64,000 bases of DNA from Acinetobacter sp. XS-4 (GTDB lineage: Bacteria > Pseudomonadota > Gammaproteobacteria > Pseudomonadales > Moraxellaceae). A model generated the notes under the pieces. The model ran no database searches and had not been told where the DNA came from. It was given only the letters and a program-made list of their open reading frames with translations. Position numbers and translations under genes: made by a program. Positions 50,731-59,411 of this stretch are shown piece by piece (positions within the stretch are counted from its first letter, which is position 1; every line of letters begins with the position of its first letter). Location: NCBI RefSeq assembly GCF_023920705.1, contig NZ_CP094657.1, forward strand, positions 4,092,001-4,156,000, given 5' to 3'.

Positions 50731-51099
50731 ATGTCAACAAAGCTAGTTGTTACTTTATTAGCAACCAGTCTTTTAACTGTAGGCTGTGTGGCTTATACAG
50801 ACGACCCTTCTTATCGTGGTGGTTATGGTTACCATGATCATGATACTAATCGCTATGATCGCAATGATGGACGTCGATATAATGATTGGGAGCGGAAACG
50901 CTGGGAAGAACGTCAAAGAATATATGAGCAACAACGAAGAGTTGCTCGCGAACAGGATCGAAATCGTCAAGAATGGGATAAAAAACGCCATGACGAGGAT
51001 AGAAAACACCGTGATGACGATAAAAGACGCCACGAATGGGATAAAAAACGAGTAGAAGATCGGGATCATAATCGCCGAGATTCTCGTCATGATGACTAA
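50731..51099 (+). CDS. Small highly charged lipoprotein
   Basis: A 122-residue protein with a lipoprotein signal, STKLVVTLLATSLLTVGC (Cys19). A Tyr/Gly/His/Asp stretch (YRGGYGYHDHDTNRYDRND) follows, then an extreme Lys/Arg/Asp/Glu-rich region to the end, in which WDKKR(H/V) recurs. The composition suggests an extended charged helix or disordered brush rather than an enzyme. The ribosome site AAGAGG precedes ATG 50731. Function is unknown; binding to peptidoglycan, metal or LPS could be imagined but is not shown. Confidence 0.75.
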   Translation: MSTKLVVTLLATSLLTVGCVAYTDDPSYRGGYGYHDHDTNRYDRNDGRRYNDWERKRWEERQRIYEQQRRVAREQDRNRQEWDKKRHDEDRKHRDDDKRRHEWDKKRVEDRDHNRRDSRHDD

Positions 51100-51113
51100 A
51101 TTCATTACTATAT

Positions 51114-51152
51114 AAAAAGCCCCAAGAAGTTAAGTCTTTTGGGGCTTTTTTG
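51114..51152 (+). terminator. Terminator after the charged lipoprotein gene
   Basis: AAAAAGCCCCAA pairs with TTGGGGCTTTTT, followed by Ts. Confidence 0.92.
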
Positions 51153-51266
51153 AGACATCTAAATTCTCTTAATTATAGAATAATGAGTAGCAGCTCATTT
51201 CATATATAAACCGGCATCTTGAATATATGTATTCCATAATCTTTTAAATGTTCTTATCGCTAAGAA

Positions 51267-51497
51267 TTACTGAGCAGTTGCAGAGCCTGAAACTGAACCT
51301 GAAGCGCCAGCATCAACTTGACCTGGTTGCGCTTGGCCAGAAACGCCAGCATCAACACCTACACCAGCTTGTACGCCAGATGGGCTAGCACTTGTTTGAG
51401 CAGAACCTGATGCATTTAAACCAGCTTCAGATGCACAACCAACAGCTGTAAAAGCAACACCAGCAAGTACTACAGAGATAAGACCTAATTTTTTCAT
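51267..51497 (-). CDS. Small Gly/Ala/Ser-rich lipoprotein
   Basis: From ATG 51497, behind GAAAGGAAAGCG, the product is 76 residues. The lipoprotein signal KKLGLISVVLAGVAFTAVGC puts the lipidated cysteine at 21. The mature part is low in complexity, nearly all Ala, Gly, Ser, Val and Gln (GVQAGVGVDAGVSGQAQPG), and likely disordered. An upstream in-frame extension of 13 residues lacks sense as a signal. Function is unknown; no partner is obvious, as the neighbours face away or are separately terminated. Confidence 0.72.
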   Translation of the reverse strand: MKKLGLISVVLAGVAFTAVGCASEAGLNASGSAQTSASPSGVQAGVGVDAGVSGQAQPGQVDAGASGSVSGSATAQ

Positions 51498-51834
51498 AAT
51501 CGCTTTCCTTTCATTACGACAAACACTTAAATGCAAAGATCATCTTCGCGCTGCCTATAATTCACAATTTTTTTTTCTGGCGTGCGTATCATTGGTTGTC
51601 TTTTGTAGTAATAGAAGTACAAATTGTGCAATTTTTTATTAAATTCACTTTCCCACTCTTAGCTCTATCTTTTATATAAAGATAGCAACTTAAGCTTTTG
51701 TTTAATTTTATCAATTTTCAATTTTGATCTGAGCCTTTTACCCTACTCAAAAAAATTCTATTTATAGAAACGCTATATAAGGTGCGTAGAATGTTACAGA
51801 GGTTTTTTGCTTAAAAATTCCTGTTTCCATTAAA
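51498..51834. other. AT-rich gap without a gene
   Basis: About 340 bases with no convincing frame on either strand. It must hold the promoter of the Gly/Ala-rich lipoprotein gene. A short inverted pair (CTATCTTTATATAAAGATAG, 51664-51685) is visible; its role is not known. Confidence 0.4.
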
Positions 51835-51862
51835 AAAGCCGAGTATACACCACGGCTTCTCT
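51835..51862 (-). terminator. Terminator after the MBL-fold gene
   Basis: On the minus strand GAAGCCGTGG and CTCGGCTT form a stem, with six Ts after it. Confidence 0.75.
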
Positions 51863-51888
51863 ACAAATTTACGATATTTCGATTTAAA

Positions 51889-52755
51889 TTACGGCCACTG
51901 CATCTCGCCTTTTACAACTTTTGCACCTAACTCCAGGCTATCCACACTTTTTAATGTTGGATATTGTTTTTGCATGAGTTGACTCAGCTCACTCGCATTT
52001 TTACTTACTTTAGCCGCTTTCTCATAGCTTTTGAGATAATCTATCGAAAAGTTAACCGCATCTAAACCTTGTGGAGCTCCTTCAACCATATGAGCAGGAA
52101 CAACTGTTTGAGGTTGAAGTGCTTTAATGCTTTCTAGAGTTTGAATCACTTCATTACGGTCTTTAACTTTTGGTGTATCTGCCATCCATAAATGAATGCC
52201 TGAAGATACTGGAATACCACCTACTACTGCTTTAGAAGAAGGAATCCATAAATAAGTAAGTTCTTTCTTACCTTTAATCTCGATTGACTCATTCTCCAGC
52301 TTTAAAGTTTTAGCAGTATAAGCTTGAGGCACAATAATTTGGCTAGGAGCATTTGCACCCATTTGTGGGCCCCAATATTTCACTTTAAGCGCTTGAGTAT
52401 CTTGAATATGTTTAACAGTTTCAGGCGTCGCGATGATTTGTACATTTGGGAAGTATTGTTTAAATACATCTAAGCCAAAGTAATAATCTGGATCGCCATA
52501 GCTTACGAAAATTGTCTTGAGCGTTTTACCGCTATCGATAATGTCGGCAGCAATACGTAATGCTTCAGATTTTGAAAATTGCGCATTAACCAATAAAACT
52601 TCTTTATCGCCTTCAATTAAAGTAGAAGTCACGCCAAAATGTTCGGGTTTAGCCAGAAAACTTTGGATTTTTAGATCTTGCGCAAAAGCTGAGGAAGCCA
52701 TTGTCAAAGCTGTGGCAGTTGCTAGGGCTGAAGCAGTTAATTTAAAAAATTTCAT
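51889..52755 (-). CDS. Secreted MBL-fold metallo-hydrolase
   Basis: A 288-residue protein with a Sec signal peptide (KFFKLTASALATATALTMASSAFA). The fold is metallo-beta-lactamase-like, but the usual H-x-H-x-D-H motif is altered: the first loop reads VSYGDPDYYFGLDVF near residue 84, with no histidines. The later VVPAHMVEGAP near 229 keeps one. GDKEVLLVNAQFSKSEALRI near 49 is the family's first strand pair. With the metal site degenerate it may not be a classical hydrolase. It is divergent from a LysR gene 107 bases away, which likely controls it. Confidence 0.78.
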   Translation of the reverse strand: MKFFKLTASALATATALTMASSAFAQDLKIQSFLAKPEHFGVTSTLIEGDKEVLLVNAQFSKSEALRIAADIIDSGKTLKTIFVSYGDPDYYFGLDVFKQYFPNVQIIATPETVKHIQDTQALKVKYWGPQMGANAPSQIIVPQAYTAKTLKLENESIEIKGKKELTYLWIPSSKAVVGGIPVSSGIHLWMADTPKVKDRNEVIQTLESIKALQPQTVVPAHMVEGAPQGLDAVNFSIDYLKSYEKAAKVSKNASELSQLMQKQYPTLKSVDSLELGAKVVKGEMQWP

Positions 52756-52862
52756 TATGTATTCTCCAATTTCATGAGGAATACTTTAAATTGCAATCTC
52801 TGTAAGATAAATGCACTAAATTAAGATAAACTGTTGCATATATTGTAATAATGATAAAGCAT

Positions 52863-53756
52863 ATGGATACGTTAAAAGCCATACACGTCTTTGTTTCTAT
52901 TGCTCAACATGGCAATTTAACTAAAGCTGCCGAACATCTTAATTATTCCCGCGCCATGGTTTCTCGCTATCTTGAGCACCTAGAGCACACATTCTCAACT
53001 CGACTATTTCAAAGAAATACCCGAAAAATATCTCTCACTCCAGCCGGTGAAAAAGCCCTACTCTACTGCGAAAATATTTTACAACAACAACAACTTCTAC
53101 AAGAGCTGGCGGCACCTGAACAACATAACGGTACGATTCGCTTTACCTGTGGTTTATTTTTATTTCAATTAGGTGTTGGGGAATGTATTCGTCAATTTAA
53201 AAAGCAGCATCCACATATTCAATTTGACGTATATCTTACTGAAAATACAATTGACTTGATTGATGCACAGGTCGATTTAGCCTTGCGTATAACGCAAAAA
53301 GTTGCAGATGGATTAATTGCTAGACCAGTCTGTCAGATTGAATCGGTATTTTGTGCTCATCCTGACTATTTAAAAGAGCACAGCCCCCTCTCTCACCCAA
53401 GACAACTTATTCAATATGAATGTTTAACTCACCATAGCCAGCATCAATACTGGACTCTTTTTGATGAAGAACAACAACCGCAGAATTATCCTTTAAACGT
53501 GACCTTTAAAAGTAATGATGTAAATGCTGTTTATGACATGTGTATACATGCCCAAGGTGTGGCAATGTTGCCCTCACTATTAGTTAAGAAAGATTTAAAA
53601 GAAAAACTTCTAGTTCCTCTATTTAAAAACTTTTCGGCTCCGGAATTAAGTCTGTCAGTGGTATATGCATCAAGACAACATTTACCCAAAATAACGCAGG
53701 AATTTATTGCTTTTATGATCGAAAATTTAGATTTTTACTTAAAACCGCAAAATTAA
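52863..53756 (+). CDS. LysR-family transcriptional regulator
   Basis: From ATG 52863 (MDTLKAIHVFVSIAQHGNLT) the protein has 297 residues; an ATG four codons earlier is less likely, as LysR proteins begin like this. The helix-turn-helix lies at 17-40 (LTKAAEHLNYSRAMVSRYLE). The effector domain follows from about 90 (GTIRFTCGLFLFQLGVGECI). It belongs to the CrgA/DmlR-like branch (DLALRITQKVADGLIARPV). It is divergent from the MBL-fold gene and probably regulates it and itself from the shared 107-bp gap. Confidence 0.9.
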   Translation: MDTLKAIHVFVSIAQHGNLTKAAEHLNYSRAMVSRYLEHLEHTFSTRLFQRNTRKISLTPAGEKALLYCENILQQQQLLQELAAPEQHNGTIRFTCGLFLFQLGVGECIRQFKKQHPHIQFDVYLTENTIDLIDAQVDLALRITQKVADGLIARPVCQIESVFCAHPDYLKEHSPLSHPRQLIQYECLTHHSQHQYWTLFDEEQQPQNYPLNVTFKSNDVNAVYDMCIHAQGVAMLPSLLVKKDLKEKLLVPLFKNFSAPELSLSVVYASRQHLPKITQEFIAFMIENLDFYLKPQN

Positions 53757-53778
53757 AAGTTTTAAATTGCCGTGTACG

Positions 53779-53805
53779 CTTGAATTTTTAGGCAATGCCC
53801 ATACT
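53779..53805 (+). promoter_or_regulatory. Heat-shock (sigma-32-type) promoter of grpE
   Basis: CTTGAAT (53779-53785) and GCCCATACT (53797-53805) match the RpoH elements CTTGAAA and CCCCATNT, at 11-12 bases apart. grpE starts 115 bases downstream. Confidence 0.65.
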
Positions 53806-53918
53806 TCATCCCTATTAATGAATTACAGCATATGCATGGCAGTTCAGGTTTTACCCAGTAAATGCTGATGCCAAAAGGACTGTACATGTTTAAAAACCCA
53901 TTTAAACGGAGATCATCA

Positions 53919-54473
53919 ATGGCTAATGAGCAAAACGAGCAAGCTCAAGACATTCAACACGAGCAAGCAGAGCAATCTAATGAGCAAACTCAGGCTGAAG
54001 GTGTAGAGCAAGCAAACGACGTTACCGTTGAATCTTTACAAGCGCAAATCACTAAATTAGAAGAAAGTCTGAAACTTGAAAAAGCACGTACAGCCAATGC
54101 TGTCTACGAAGCACAGAAAAGTGTAGAGCGTATTCAACGTGAGTCTGAAAAGCACAAAGAAACTGTGCTTGAAAAATTTGCAAAAGAATTATTGGATTCT
54201 GTAGACAATCTAGAGCGCGCAATTCAAGCGGCGGGTAATGAAGAAACACCAGTACTTGAAGGTATCAAATTAACGTTGAAGTCGCTTTTAACTGCGCTTG
54301 AAAAATTTGGCGTTGTAGAAGCTGACACTAAAAATGGTTTCAATGCAGATTTACATCAAGCAGTTGGTATTGATCCAAATGCTAAAGCGAATGAAATCGG
54401 TACTGTTTTACAAAAAGGCTATACCTTAAATGGCCGCTTATTGCGCCCTGCTATGGTTATGGTCGGTCAATAG
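53919..54473 (+). CDS. grpE: Nucleotide exchange factor GrpE
   Basis: From ATG 53919 the product has 184 residues, with a GGAGAT ribosome site 8 bases before; the frame stays open further upstream (KNPFKRRSS), which is not GrpE-like. A Gln/Glu-rich lead is followed by a long coiled-coil helix ([20 protein letters not shown]). The C-terminal beta domain carries [20 protein letters not shown] and [20 protein letters not shown], ending [11 protein letters not shown]. GrpE releases ADP from DnaK. It precedes dnaK by 118 bases, but each gene has a separate heat-shock-type promoter. Confidence 0.95.
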   Translation: MANEQNEQAQDIQHEQAEQSNEQTQAEGVEQANDVTVESLQAQITKLEESLKLEKARTANAVYEAQKSVERIQRESEKHKETVLEKFAKELLDSVDNLERAIQAAGNEETPVLEGIKLTLKSLLTALEKFGVVEADTKNGFNADLHQAVGIDPNAKANEIGTVLQKGYTLNGRLLRPAMVMVGQ

Positions 54474-54514
54474 ACAAATTTTTGAGAGTTTTTAGATTTT
54501 TTTTAGCTAAAACG

Positions 54515-54542
54515 CTTGAAAAAAATAGATTCACTCTCATAT
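54515..54542 (+). promoter_or_regulatory. Heat-shock (sigma-32-type) promoter of dnaK
   Basis: CTTGAAA (54515-54521) is exact for the RpoH -35 element, and TCTCATAT (54535-54542) is close to CCCCATNT with a 13-base spacer, 50 bases before dnaK. Confidence 0.7.
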
Positions 54543-54591
54543 CGGATAACAAGCAAAAACATTGCAAAAGAATTTTTGAGGAAAAAGTCAC

Positions 54592-56532
54592 ATGGCAAAA
54601 ATTATTGGTATTGACTTAGGTACTACCAACTCATGCGTTGCTGTACTTGAAGGCGATAAAGTAAAAGTAATCGAAAACGCTGAAGGCACACGTACAACTC
54701 CATCGATCATCGCTTATAAAGATGGTGAGATCTTAGTGGGTCAAAGTGCTAAGCGTCAGGCAGTAACTAACCCGAAAAATACATTATTCGCTATTAAGCG
54801 TTTAATTGGTCGTCGTTATGAAGATCAAGCGGTACAAAAAGACATCGGTCTTGTACCTTATAAAATCATCAAAGCTGACAATGGTGATGCTTGGGTTGAA
54901 GTAAACGACAAAAAATTAGCGCCTCAACAGATCTCTGCTGAAATCTTGAAAAAGATGAAGAAAACTGCAGAAGATTATTTAGGTGAAACAGTAACTGAAG
55001 CAGTTATTACTGTTCCTGCTTACTTTAACGATGCTCAACGTCAAGCAACTAAAGATGCGGGTAAAATCGCTGGCTTAGACGTTAAACGTATCATTAACGA
55101 ACCAACTGCTGCTGCACTTGCGTTCGGTATGGACAAAAAAGAAGGCGATCGTAAAATTGCTGTTTACGACTTAGGTGGTGGTACTTTTGACGTATCAATC
55201 ATTGAAATCGCAGACCTTGATGGCGACCAACAAATCGAAGTGTTATCAACAAATGGTGATACTTTCCTTGGTGGTGAAGACTTTGATAACGCGTTAATTG
55301 AATTCTTGGTTGAAGAATTTAAGAAAGAACAAAGTGTGAACTTGAAAAATGATCCACTTGCGTTACAACGTTTGAAAGAAGCTGCTGAAAAAGCAAAAAT
55401 CGAGCTTTCTTCATCGAATGCAACTGAAATCAACCTTCCATATATCACTGCTGATGCGACTGGTCCTAAACACTTAGTGATCAATGTAACTCGTGCAAAA
55501 CTTGAAGGTTTAGTTGCTGATTTAGTTGCTCGCACAATTGAGCCTTGCCGCATTGCGCTTAAAGATGCTGGTCTTTCGACTTCTGACATCTCTGACGTAA
55601 TCTTGGTTGGTGGTCAGTCTCGTATGCCACTTGTACAACAAAAAGTACAAGAATTCTTTGGTAAAGAGCCACGTAAAGACGTGAACCCTGACGAAGCAGT
55701 TGCAATCGGTGCTGCGATTCAAGGTGCAGTATTGTCTGGTGACAAAACTGACGTTCTTTTATTAGACGTAACACCATTAACTTTAGGTATTGAAACAATG
55801 GGTGGTGTATTAACACCAATCATTGAGAAAAACACGACGATTCCTGCGAAGAAATCACAAGTGTTCTCTACTGCTGCTGACAACCAGCCTGCTGTAGACA
55901 TTTCTGTTTACCAAGGTGAACGTAAGATGGCTCAACAAAACAAATTGTTGGGTAACTTCCAATTAGGCGACATTCCACCTGCTCCACGCGGTGTGCCACA
56001 AATTGAAGTATCTTTCGACATCAATGCTGATGGTATCTTGAAAGTATCTGCTAAAGATAAGAGCACTGGTAAAGAGCAATCGATCCAGATTAAAGCGAAC
56101 TCAGGTTTGTCTGATGCTGAAATCGAAGCAATGATTAAAGATGCTGAAGCGAATGCTGAAGAAGATCGTAAGTTTGAAGAACTTGCAAAAGCTCGTAACG
56201 AAGCTGATGCATTGATTTCAAGCTCGAACAAAGCAGTTAAAGATCTTGGTGATAAAGTTACTGAAGATGAAAAAACAGCTGTAAGTACTGCGGTTTCTGA
56301 ACTTGAATTAGCAACCAAAGAAAATGATGTTGAAGATATCAAAGCTAAAACTGAAGCTTTACAAAACATCTTAATGCCTATCACTCAACGTGCTTATGAA
56401 CAAGCACAGCAAGCTGGTGGTGCAGAAGGCTTTGATCCAAATGCATTCCAAGGTGGCGATGCAGGTCAACAAAAAGCTGATGATGGCGTTGTAGATGCAG
56501 AGTTTACTGAAGTTAAAGATGACAAAAAATAA
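54592..56532 (+). CDS. dnaK: Molecular chaperone DnaK (Hsp70)
   Basis: A 646-residue Hsp70. The nucleotide-binding domain opens [16 protein letters not shown] and holds [15 protein letters not shown] near residue 190 and the [13 protein letters not shown] motif near 336. [15 protein letters not shown] linker and beta-sandwich and the helical lid lead to a C-terminal tail [11 protein letters not shown], the standard DnaK end. It folds and refolds proteins with GrpE and DnaJ. dnaJ is not adjacent: the next gene downstream is an unrelated metalloprotease. A strong terminator follows. Confidence 0.98.
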   Translation: MAKIIGIDLGTTNSCVAVLEGDKVKVIENAEGTRTTPSIIAYKDGEILVGQSAKRQAVTNPKNTLFAIKRLIGRRYEDQAVQKDIGLVPYKIIKADNGDAWVEVNDKKLAPQQISAEILKKMKKTAEDYLGETVTEAVITVPAYFNDAQRQATKDAGKIAGLDVKRIINEPTAAALAFGMDKKEGDRKIAVYDLGGGTFDVSIIEIADLDGDQQIEVLSTNGDTFLGGEDFDNALIEFLVEEFKKEQSVNLKNDPLALQRLKEAAEKAKIELSSSNATEINLPYITADATGPKHLVINVTRAKLEGLVADLVARTIEPCRIALKDAGLSTSDISDVILVGGQSRMPLVQQKVQEFFGKEPRKDVNPDEAVAIGAAIQGAVLSGDKTDVLLLDVTPLTLGIETMGGVLTPIIEKNTTIPAKKSQVFSTAADNQPAVDISVYQGERKMAQQNKLLGNFQLGDIPPAPRGVPQIEVSFDINADGILKVSAKDKSTGKEQSIQIKANSGLSDAEIEAMIKDAEANAEEDRKFEELAKARNEADALISSSNKAVKDLGDKVTEDEKTAVSTAVSELELATKENDVEDIKAKTEALQNILMPITQRAYEQAQQAGGAEGFDPNAFQGGDAGQQKADDGVVDAEFTEVKDDKK

Positions 56533-56546
56533 TTTGTTTCTTTAAT

Positions 56547-56575
56547 AAAAAACCGCGCTTAGGCGCGGTTTTTTA
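56547..56575 (+). terminator. Terminator after dnaK
   Basis: AAAAAACCGCGC pairs with GCGCGGTTTTTT around TTAG. Confidence 0.93.
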
Positions 56576-56862
56576 TTGGTTACAAAAAATAACAATAGGT
56601 TTTTAAATATATTTTTAAATTTTCTAGTGTCAAAAAAGTCAATCATAAAAACTAATCTATTCATTATAAAAAAGATTTTATAAACTAAAATACACTGTTA
56701 CTTATTCCAGTAATTATTCCATTATTGCCAAGTCTAAAAACATCTTTTTAAATTTTTCTACCAAGATCACAAAGCTCTCCCACTCTCCTGTACTTTTTAT
56801 CATTTTGACGAATTAAATTAAGTAGCTAACAATAAGATTTTATTTATATTTTTTATTTTGCC
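56576..56862. other. AT-rich gap between dnaK and the first metalloprotease
   Basis: No gene is seen. The stretch is strongly AT-rich and should carry the promoter of the metalloprotease gene. Several TATAAA/TATATT strings make a single promoter call unsafe. Confidence 0.4.
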
Positions 56863-57780
56863 ATGAAAAAAATTCTATGGTGGGGATTGAGCTTATGTTT
56901 ATGCATAGGCTTTCAAACAACGATTTTTGCTCAAAGTAATCTACCAAGGGGTTTATCTAATCAACCTTTAAAGTATCGAATTGCTTTTATTGATCCACGG
57001 TTTCAATTAACTCAAGAAAAATTTATTGAAGTTAGCCAACAAGCTGCCGAAATCTGGCACAAAGAGACTGGAAAAAGCTATTTTATTTATGATCCTGAAG
57101 CAGAGTTATCAATTAACTTAATTTATGATGATCATCAAATGATGAAAAGCGAGCAACAGGAAAATTTGAATTCACTCATGCAAAAGCAGGAACAATGGCG
57201 CATTAAAAATGAAGAAATTGTTTTAAACAAACAAGAAGTTGATCAGCTATCATCAGATTTAAGCAAAAAAAAGATCAGCCTAAAAGCTGAGTTTGAGCAA
57301 TATCAACGAGACGTAACACGCTTTAATCAAGGGGAACATCGATACTATCATGCCGGTGAGTTAAAAGAGCAGCAAAATGAATTACAGCAAAAGTCTGGAA
57401 ATCTGCAAAACGAATCAAATAATTTAAACCTTAAAATTCAATTACTTAATACAAAAATTAAAAAACTAAATCAAGAGCAAAGTGATTTAACAACTTTAAT
57501 GACACAATTTAAGCTAGAGCAAAAAACCAGTATTCAGCCCTTTCATAAAGGCTTATTTAGCAAAAACCAAATTCAAATTTATGGTTATGCCTCTTTAAAT
57601 GATTTACGTTTGACCCTTGCTCATGAGTTTGGTCATGCTCTAGGACTAAAACATACCACGGATCCTAAATCTTTAATGTACCCCCGTTTAAAAGAGCAAG
57701 ATATCTATAATTTCAAATTAACAGATTCAGATTTAGAGCTATTAGGCTCTAGTTATAGTTCAATTGAGGGAAATCATTAA
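56863..57780 (+). CDS. Secreted matrixin-like zinc metalloprotease with coiled-coil insert, copy 1
   Basis: A 305-residue protein with signal peptide (KKILWWGLSLCLCIGFQTTIFA). The first part (YRIAFIDPRFQLTQEKFIEV, QQAAEIWHKETGKSYFIYDP) is the start of a matrixin/metzincin domain. About 110 residues (near 105-215) then form a Gln/Glu/Lys/Leu-rich coiled coil. The domain resumes with the zinc site AHEFGHALGLKH (His254, His258, His264; Glu255 catalytic) and a Met-turn (SLMYPRL). It should act as a zinc endopeptidase outside the cytoplasm; no propeptide cysteine switch is seen. It is one of two adjacent copies and starts without a strong ribosome site. Confidence 0.82.
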   Translation: MKKILWWGLSLCLCIGFQTTIFAQSNLPRGLSNQPLKYRIAFIDPRFQLTQEKFIEVSQQAAEIWHKETGKSYFIYDPEAELSINLIYDDHQMMKSEQQENLNSLMQKQEQWRIKNEEIVLNKQEVDQLSSDLSKKKISLKAEFEQYQRDVTRFNQGEHRYYHAGELKEQQNELQQKSGNLQNESNNLNLKIQLLNTKIKKLNQEQSDLTTLMTQFKLEQKTSIQPFHKGLFSKNQIQIYGYASLNDLRLTLAHEFGHALGLKHTTDPKSLMYPRLKEQDIYNFKLTDSDLELLGSSYSSIEGNH

Positions 57781-57965
57781 AGTTAAATAATTAAAAAAAC
57801 TAAATAAAACTAAATATACTGAATTTTTTCTAAAAAATAATTTGGCATTTGGTAAAACATAATGAGACTAAAGTCTCATTTATTTCTCGGAATTGTACAT
57901 TTTTTGATTGATTTTTCACTCTATATTCTTATAATACGTTTTTTTTAAAATCTCCCCCGTCAATT

Positions 57966-58871
57966 ATGCGTTTAACATCTTTGTTACTAGGCGTAGCCTT
58001 TGCTTTTTCAAATTTTCAGGCTAATGCTAATCTTGCTACTCCAGCTAATACTCAAATCCAGCAAAAAGTGGGTCAGCATCTGACTTATAAAATTGCTGAA
58101 ATTGACCCACGTTTTGGTTTAAGCCAAGACCAATTGATTCAGATTAGTCAACAAGCTGCGGATATTTGGAAACAAGGCACTGGTCAGGATTATTTTACTT
58201 ATGATCTAAATGCAAAGTTAGAAATCCGTCTAGTTTACGATAATAGCCAAAGTCGTTCTGAACAGCGTCAAAAAATTGCAGCTCAGTTTCAGCAAGAACA
58301 GCAACGTGTAATTGATGAACAACAAAAAATTAAGCAATTGAAACAAACTCTTGGCCAAACTCAATCTGACCTTGAAAATAAAAAGCAGATTTTGAATGGC
58401 AAATTGAAAAATCTTGACGAGCAAATGATGCAGCTTAACCAAGGCAAATTAGCACCTGAATACAGTGCTAAATCTTTGGCTAAAACTCAGAAAGATTTGC
58501 AAAAACAAACTGTTGCTTTAAAGAAAGAAATTGCTGCATATAATGAGCAAGCTAAAGATTTAAATGTCAAAGTTACGCACTTTAATCAGATTAACAATGA
58601 GTTCAATAATTCATTGAACCAATTTAAGCAAAATGCTCAAGCTGATGTCTTTAAAAAAGGTATCTATAACGGCAAACAGATTGTGATTTATGAGTTTAAA
58701 TCTATTGATGATTTACGTTTAACAATTGCTCATGAGTTAGGACATGCACTTGGCTTAAAACACAGCGATCAACCAAATGCATTGATGTACTCAGTACGTA
58801 AAGATGGTGACAGAAAAGTCACCGGTCTTACAGATGCTGATCGTGATCTATTAAGTGCTTTACCTCAATAA
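57966..58871 (+). CDS. Secreted matrixin-like zinc metalloprotease with coiled-coil insert, copy 2
   Basis: A 301-residue paralogue of the preceding gene. The signal peptide (RLTSLLLGVAFAFSNFQANA) is followed by YKIAEIDPRFGLSQDQLIQI and QQAADIWKQGTGQDYFTYDL, matching copy 1. A coiled coil rich in Gln and Lys (about residues 95-215) comes next, then AHELGHALGLKHSDQPNALM with zinc ligands His256, His260 and His266. The active site and Met-turn (NALMYSV) are intact, so both copies look functional. 185 bases separate the genes, and each seems to have its own promoter. Substrate unknown. Confidence 0.83.
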   Translation: MRLTSLLLGVAFAFSNFQANANLATPANTQIQQKVGQHLTYKIAEIDPRFGLSQDQLIQISQQAADIWKQGTGQDYFTYDLNAKLEIRLVYDNSQSRSEQRQKIAAQFQQEQQRVIDEQQKIKQLKQTLGQTQSDLENKKQILNGKLKNLDEQMMQLNQGKLAPEYSAKSLAKTQKDLQKQTVALKKEIAAYNEQAKDLNVKVTHFNQINNEFNNSLNQFKQNAQADVFKKGIYNGKQIVIYEFKSIDDLRLTIAHELGHALGLKHSDQPNALMYSVRKDGDRKVTGLTDADRDLLSALPQ

Positions 58872-58984
58872 TTAAGAACTTGATATAAAATGATGTATCT
58901 ATTTCTAATTAGATACATCGAAATTCATATCAAAGTCATGTTATTGTGGTTATAAGAGCTAACGAAAATAGAATGGAGATGAAG

Positions 58985-59347
58985 ATGAGTTACTATCATA
59001 TCCTGATTGAAGTAAATGATCATATCAGCACAATTGAACAAACACGTGATATTGAACTGTTTGATATTATTGAAATCAAACCGTATCTTCATTCTATTCT
59101 AATCCCCTTTTTCAATGAGCATGAAATTGAGCTTGAAGATGAAAATATTGAATATAAAGATATTCTACATCTTGAAGTGAAACAGACTCTGTTACCGATT
59201 GAACATTTAATTGAAGAAGAACAAAAGCAATTACCAAGTGATACAGATGTTACAATCACTGCGTATGAAATCTTTAATGATCGAGATTTAAGCCAAGATG
59301 TCACTTCAGTTATTTTTGATATTTTAGAAGCGGTTAAATTAGATTAG
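58985..59347 (+). CDS. Small acidic protein of unknown function
   Basis: Taken from ATG 58985 (120 residues), placed 6 bases after GGAG; two ATGs lie just upstream in frame and a GTG at 58946 opens the longest frame. The product (SYYHILIEVNDHISTIEQTR, then DIELFDIIEIKPYLHSILIP) is strongly acidic, with many Glu and Asp, no signal peptide and no membrane segment. It is likely a compact cytoplasmic alpha/beta protein. No family was recognised. Its end is shared with the convergent mltB by a bidirectional terminator. Confidence 0.72.
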   Translation: MSYYHILIEVNDHISTIEQTRDIELFDIIEIKPYLHSILIPFFNEHEIELEDENIEYKDILHLEVKQTLLPIEHLIEEEQKQLPSDTDVTITAYEIFNDRDLSQDVTSVIFDILEAVKLD

Positions 59348-59368
59348 CAATCTTATACAAGCATTTAA

Positions 59369-59400
59369 TAAAAAAGGTCTGCATATGCAGACCTTTTTTA
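59369..59400. terminator. Bidirectional terminator between the acidic protein gene and mltB
   Basis: AAAAAAGGTCTGCA pairs with TGCAGACCTTTTTT around TA; flanking A and T runs suit both directions. Confidence 0.92.
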
Positions 59401-59411
59401 TTATTTTCAGT

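Noticed and set aside
55164..56384. Long minus-strand frames opposite dnaK
   Set aside because: They are antisense shadows produced by the codon bias of a highly expressed gene.
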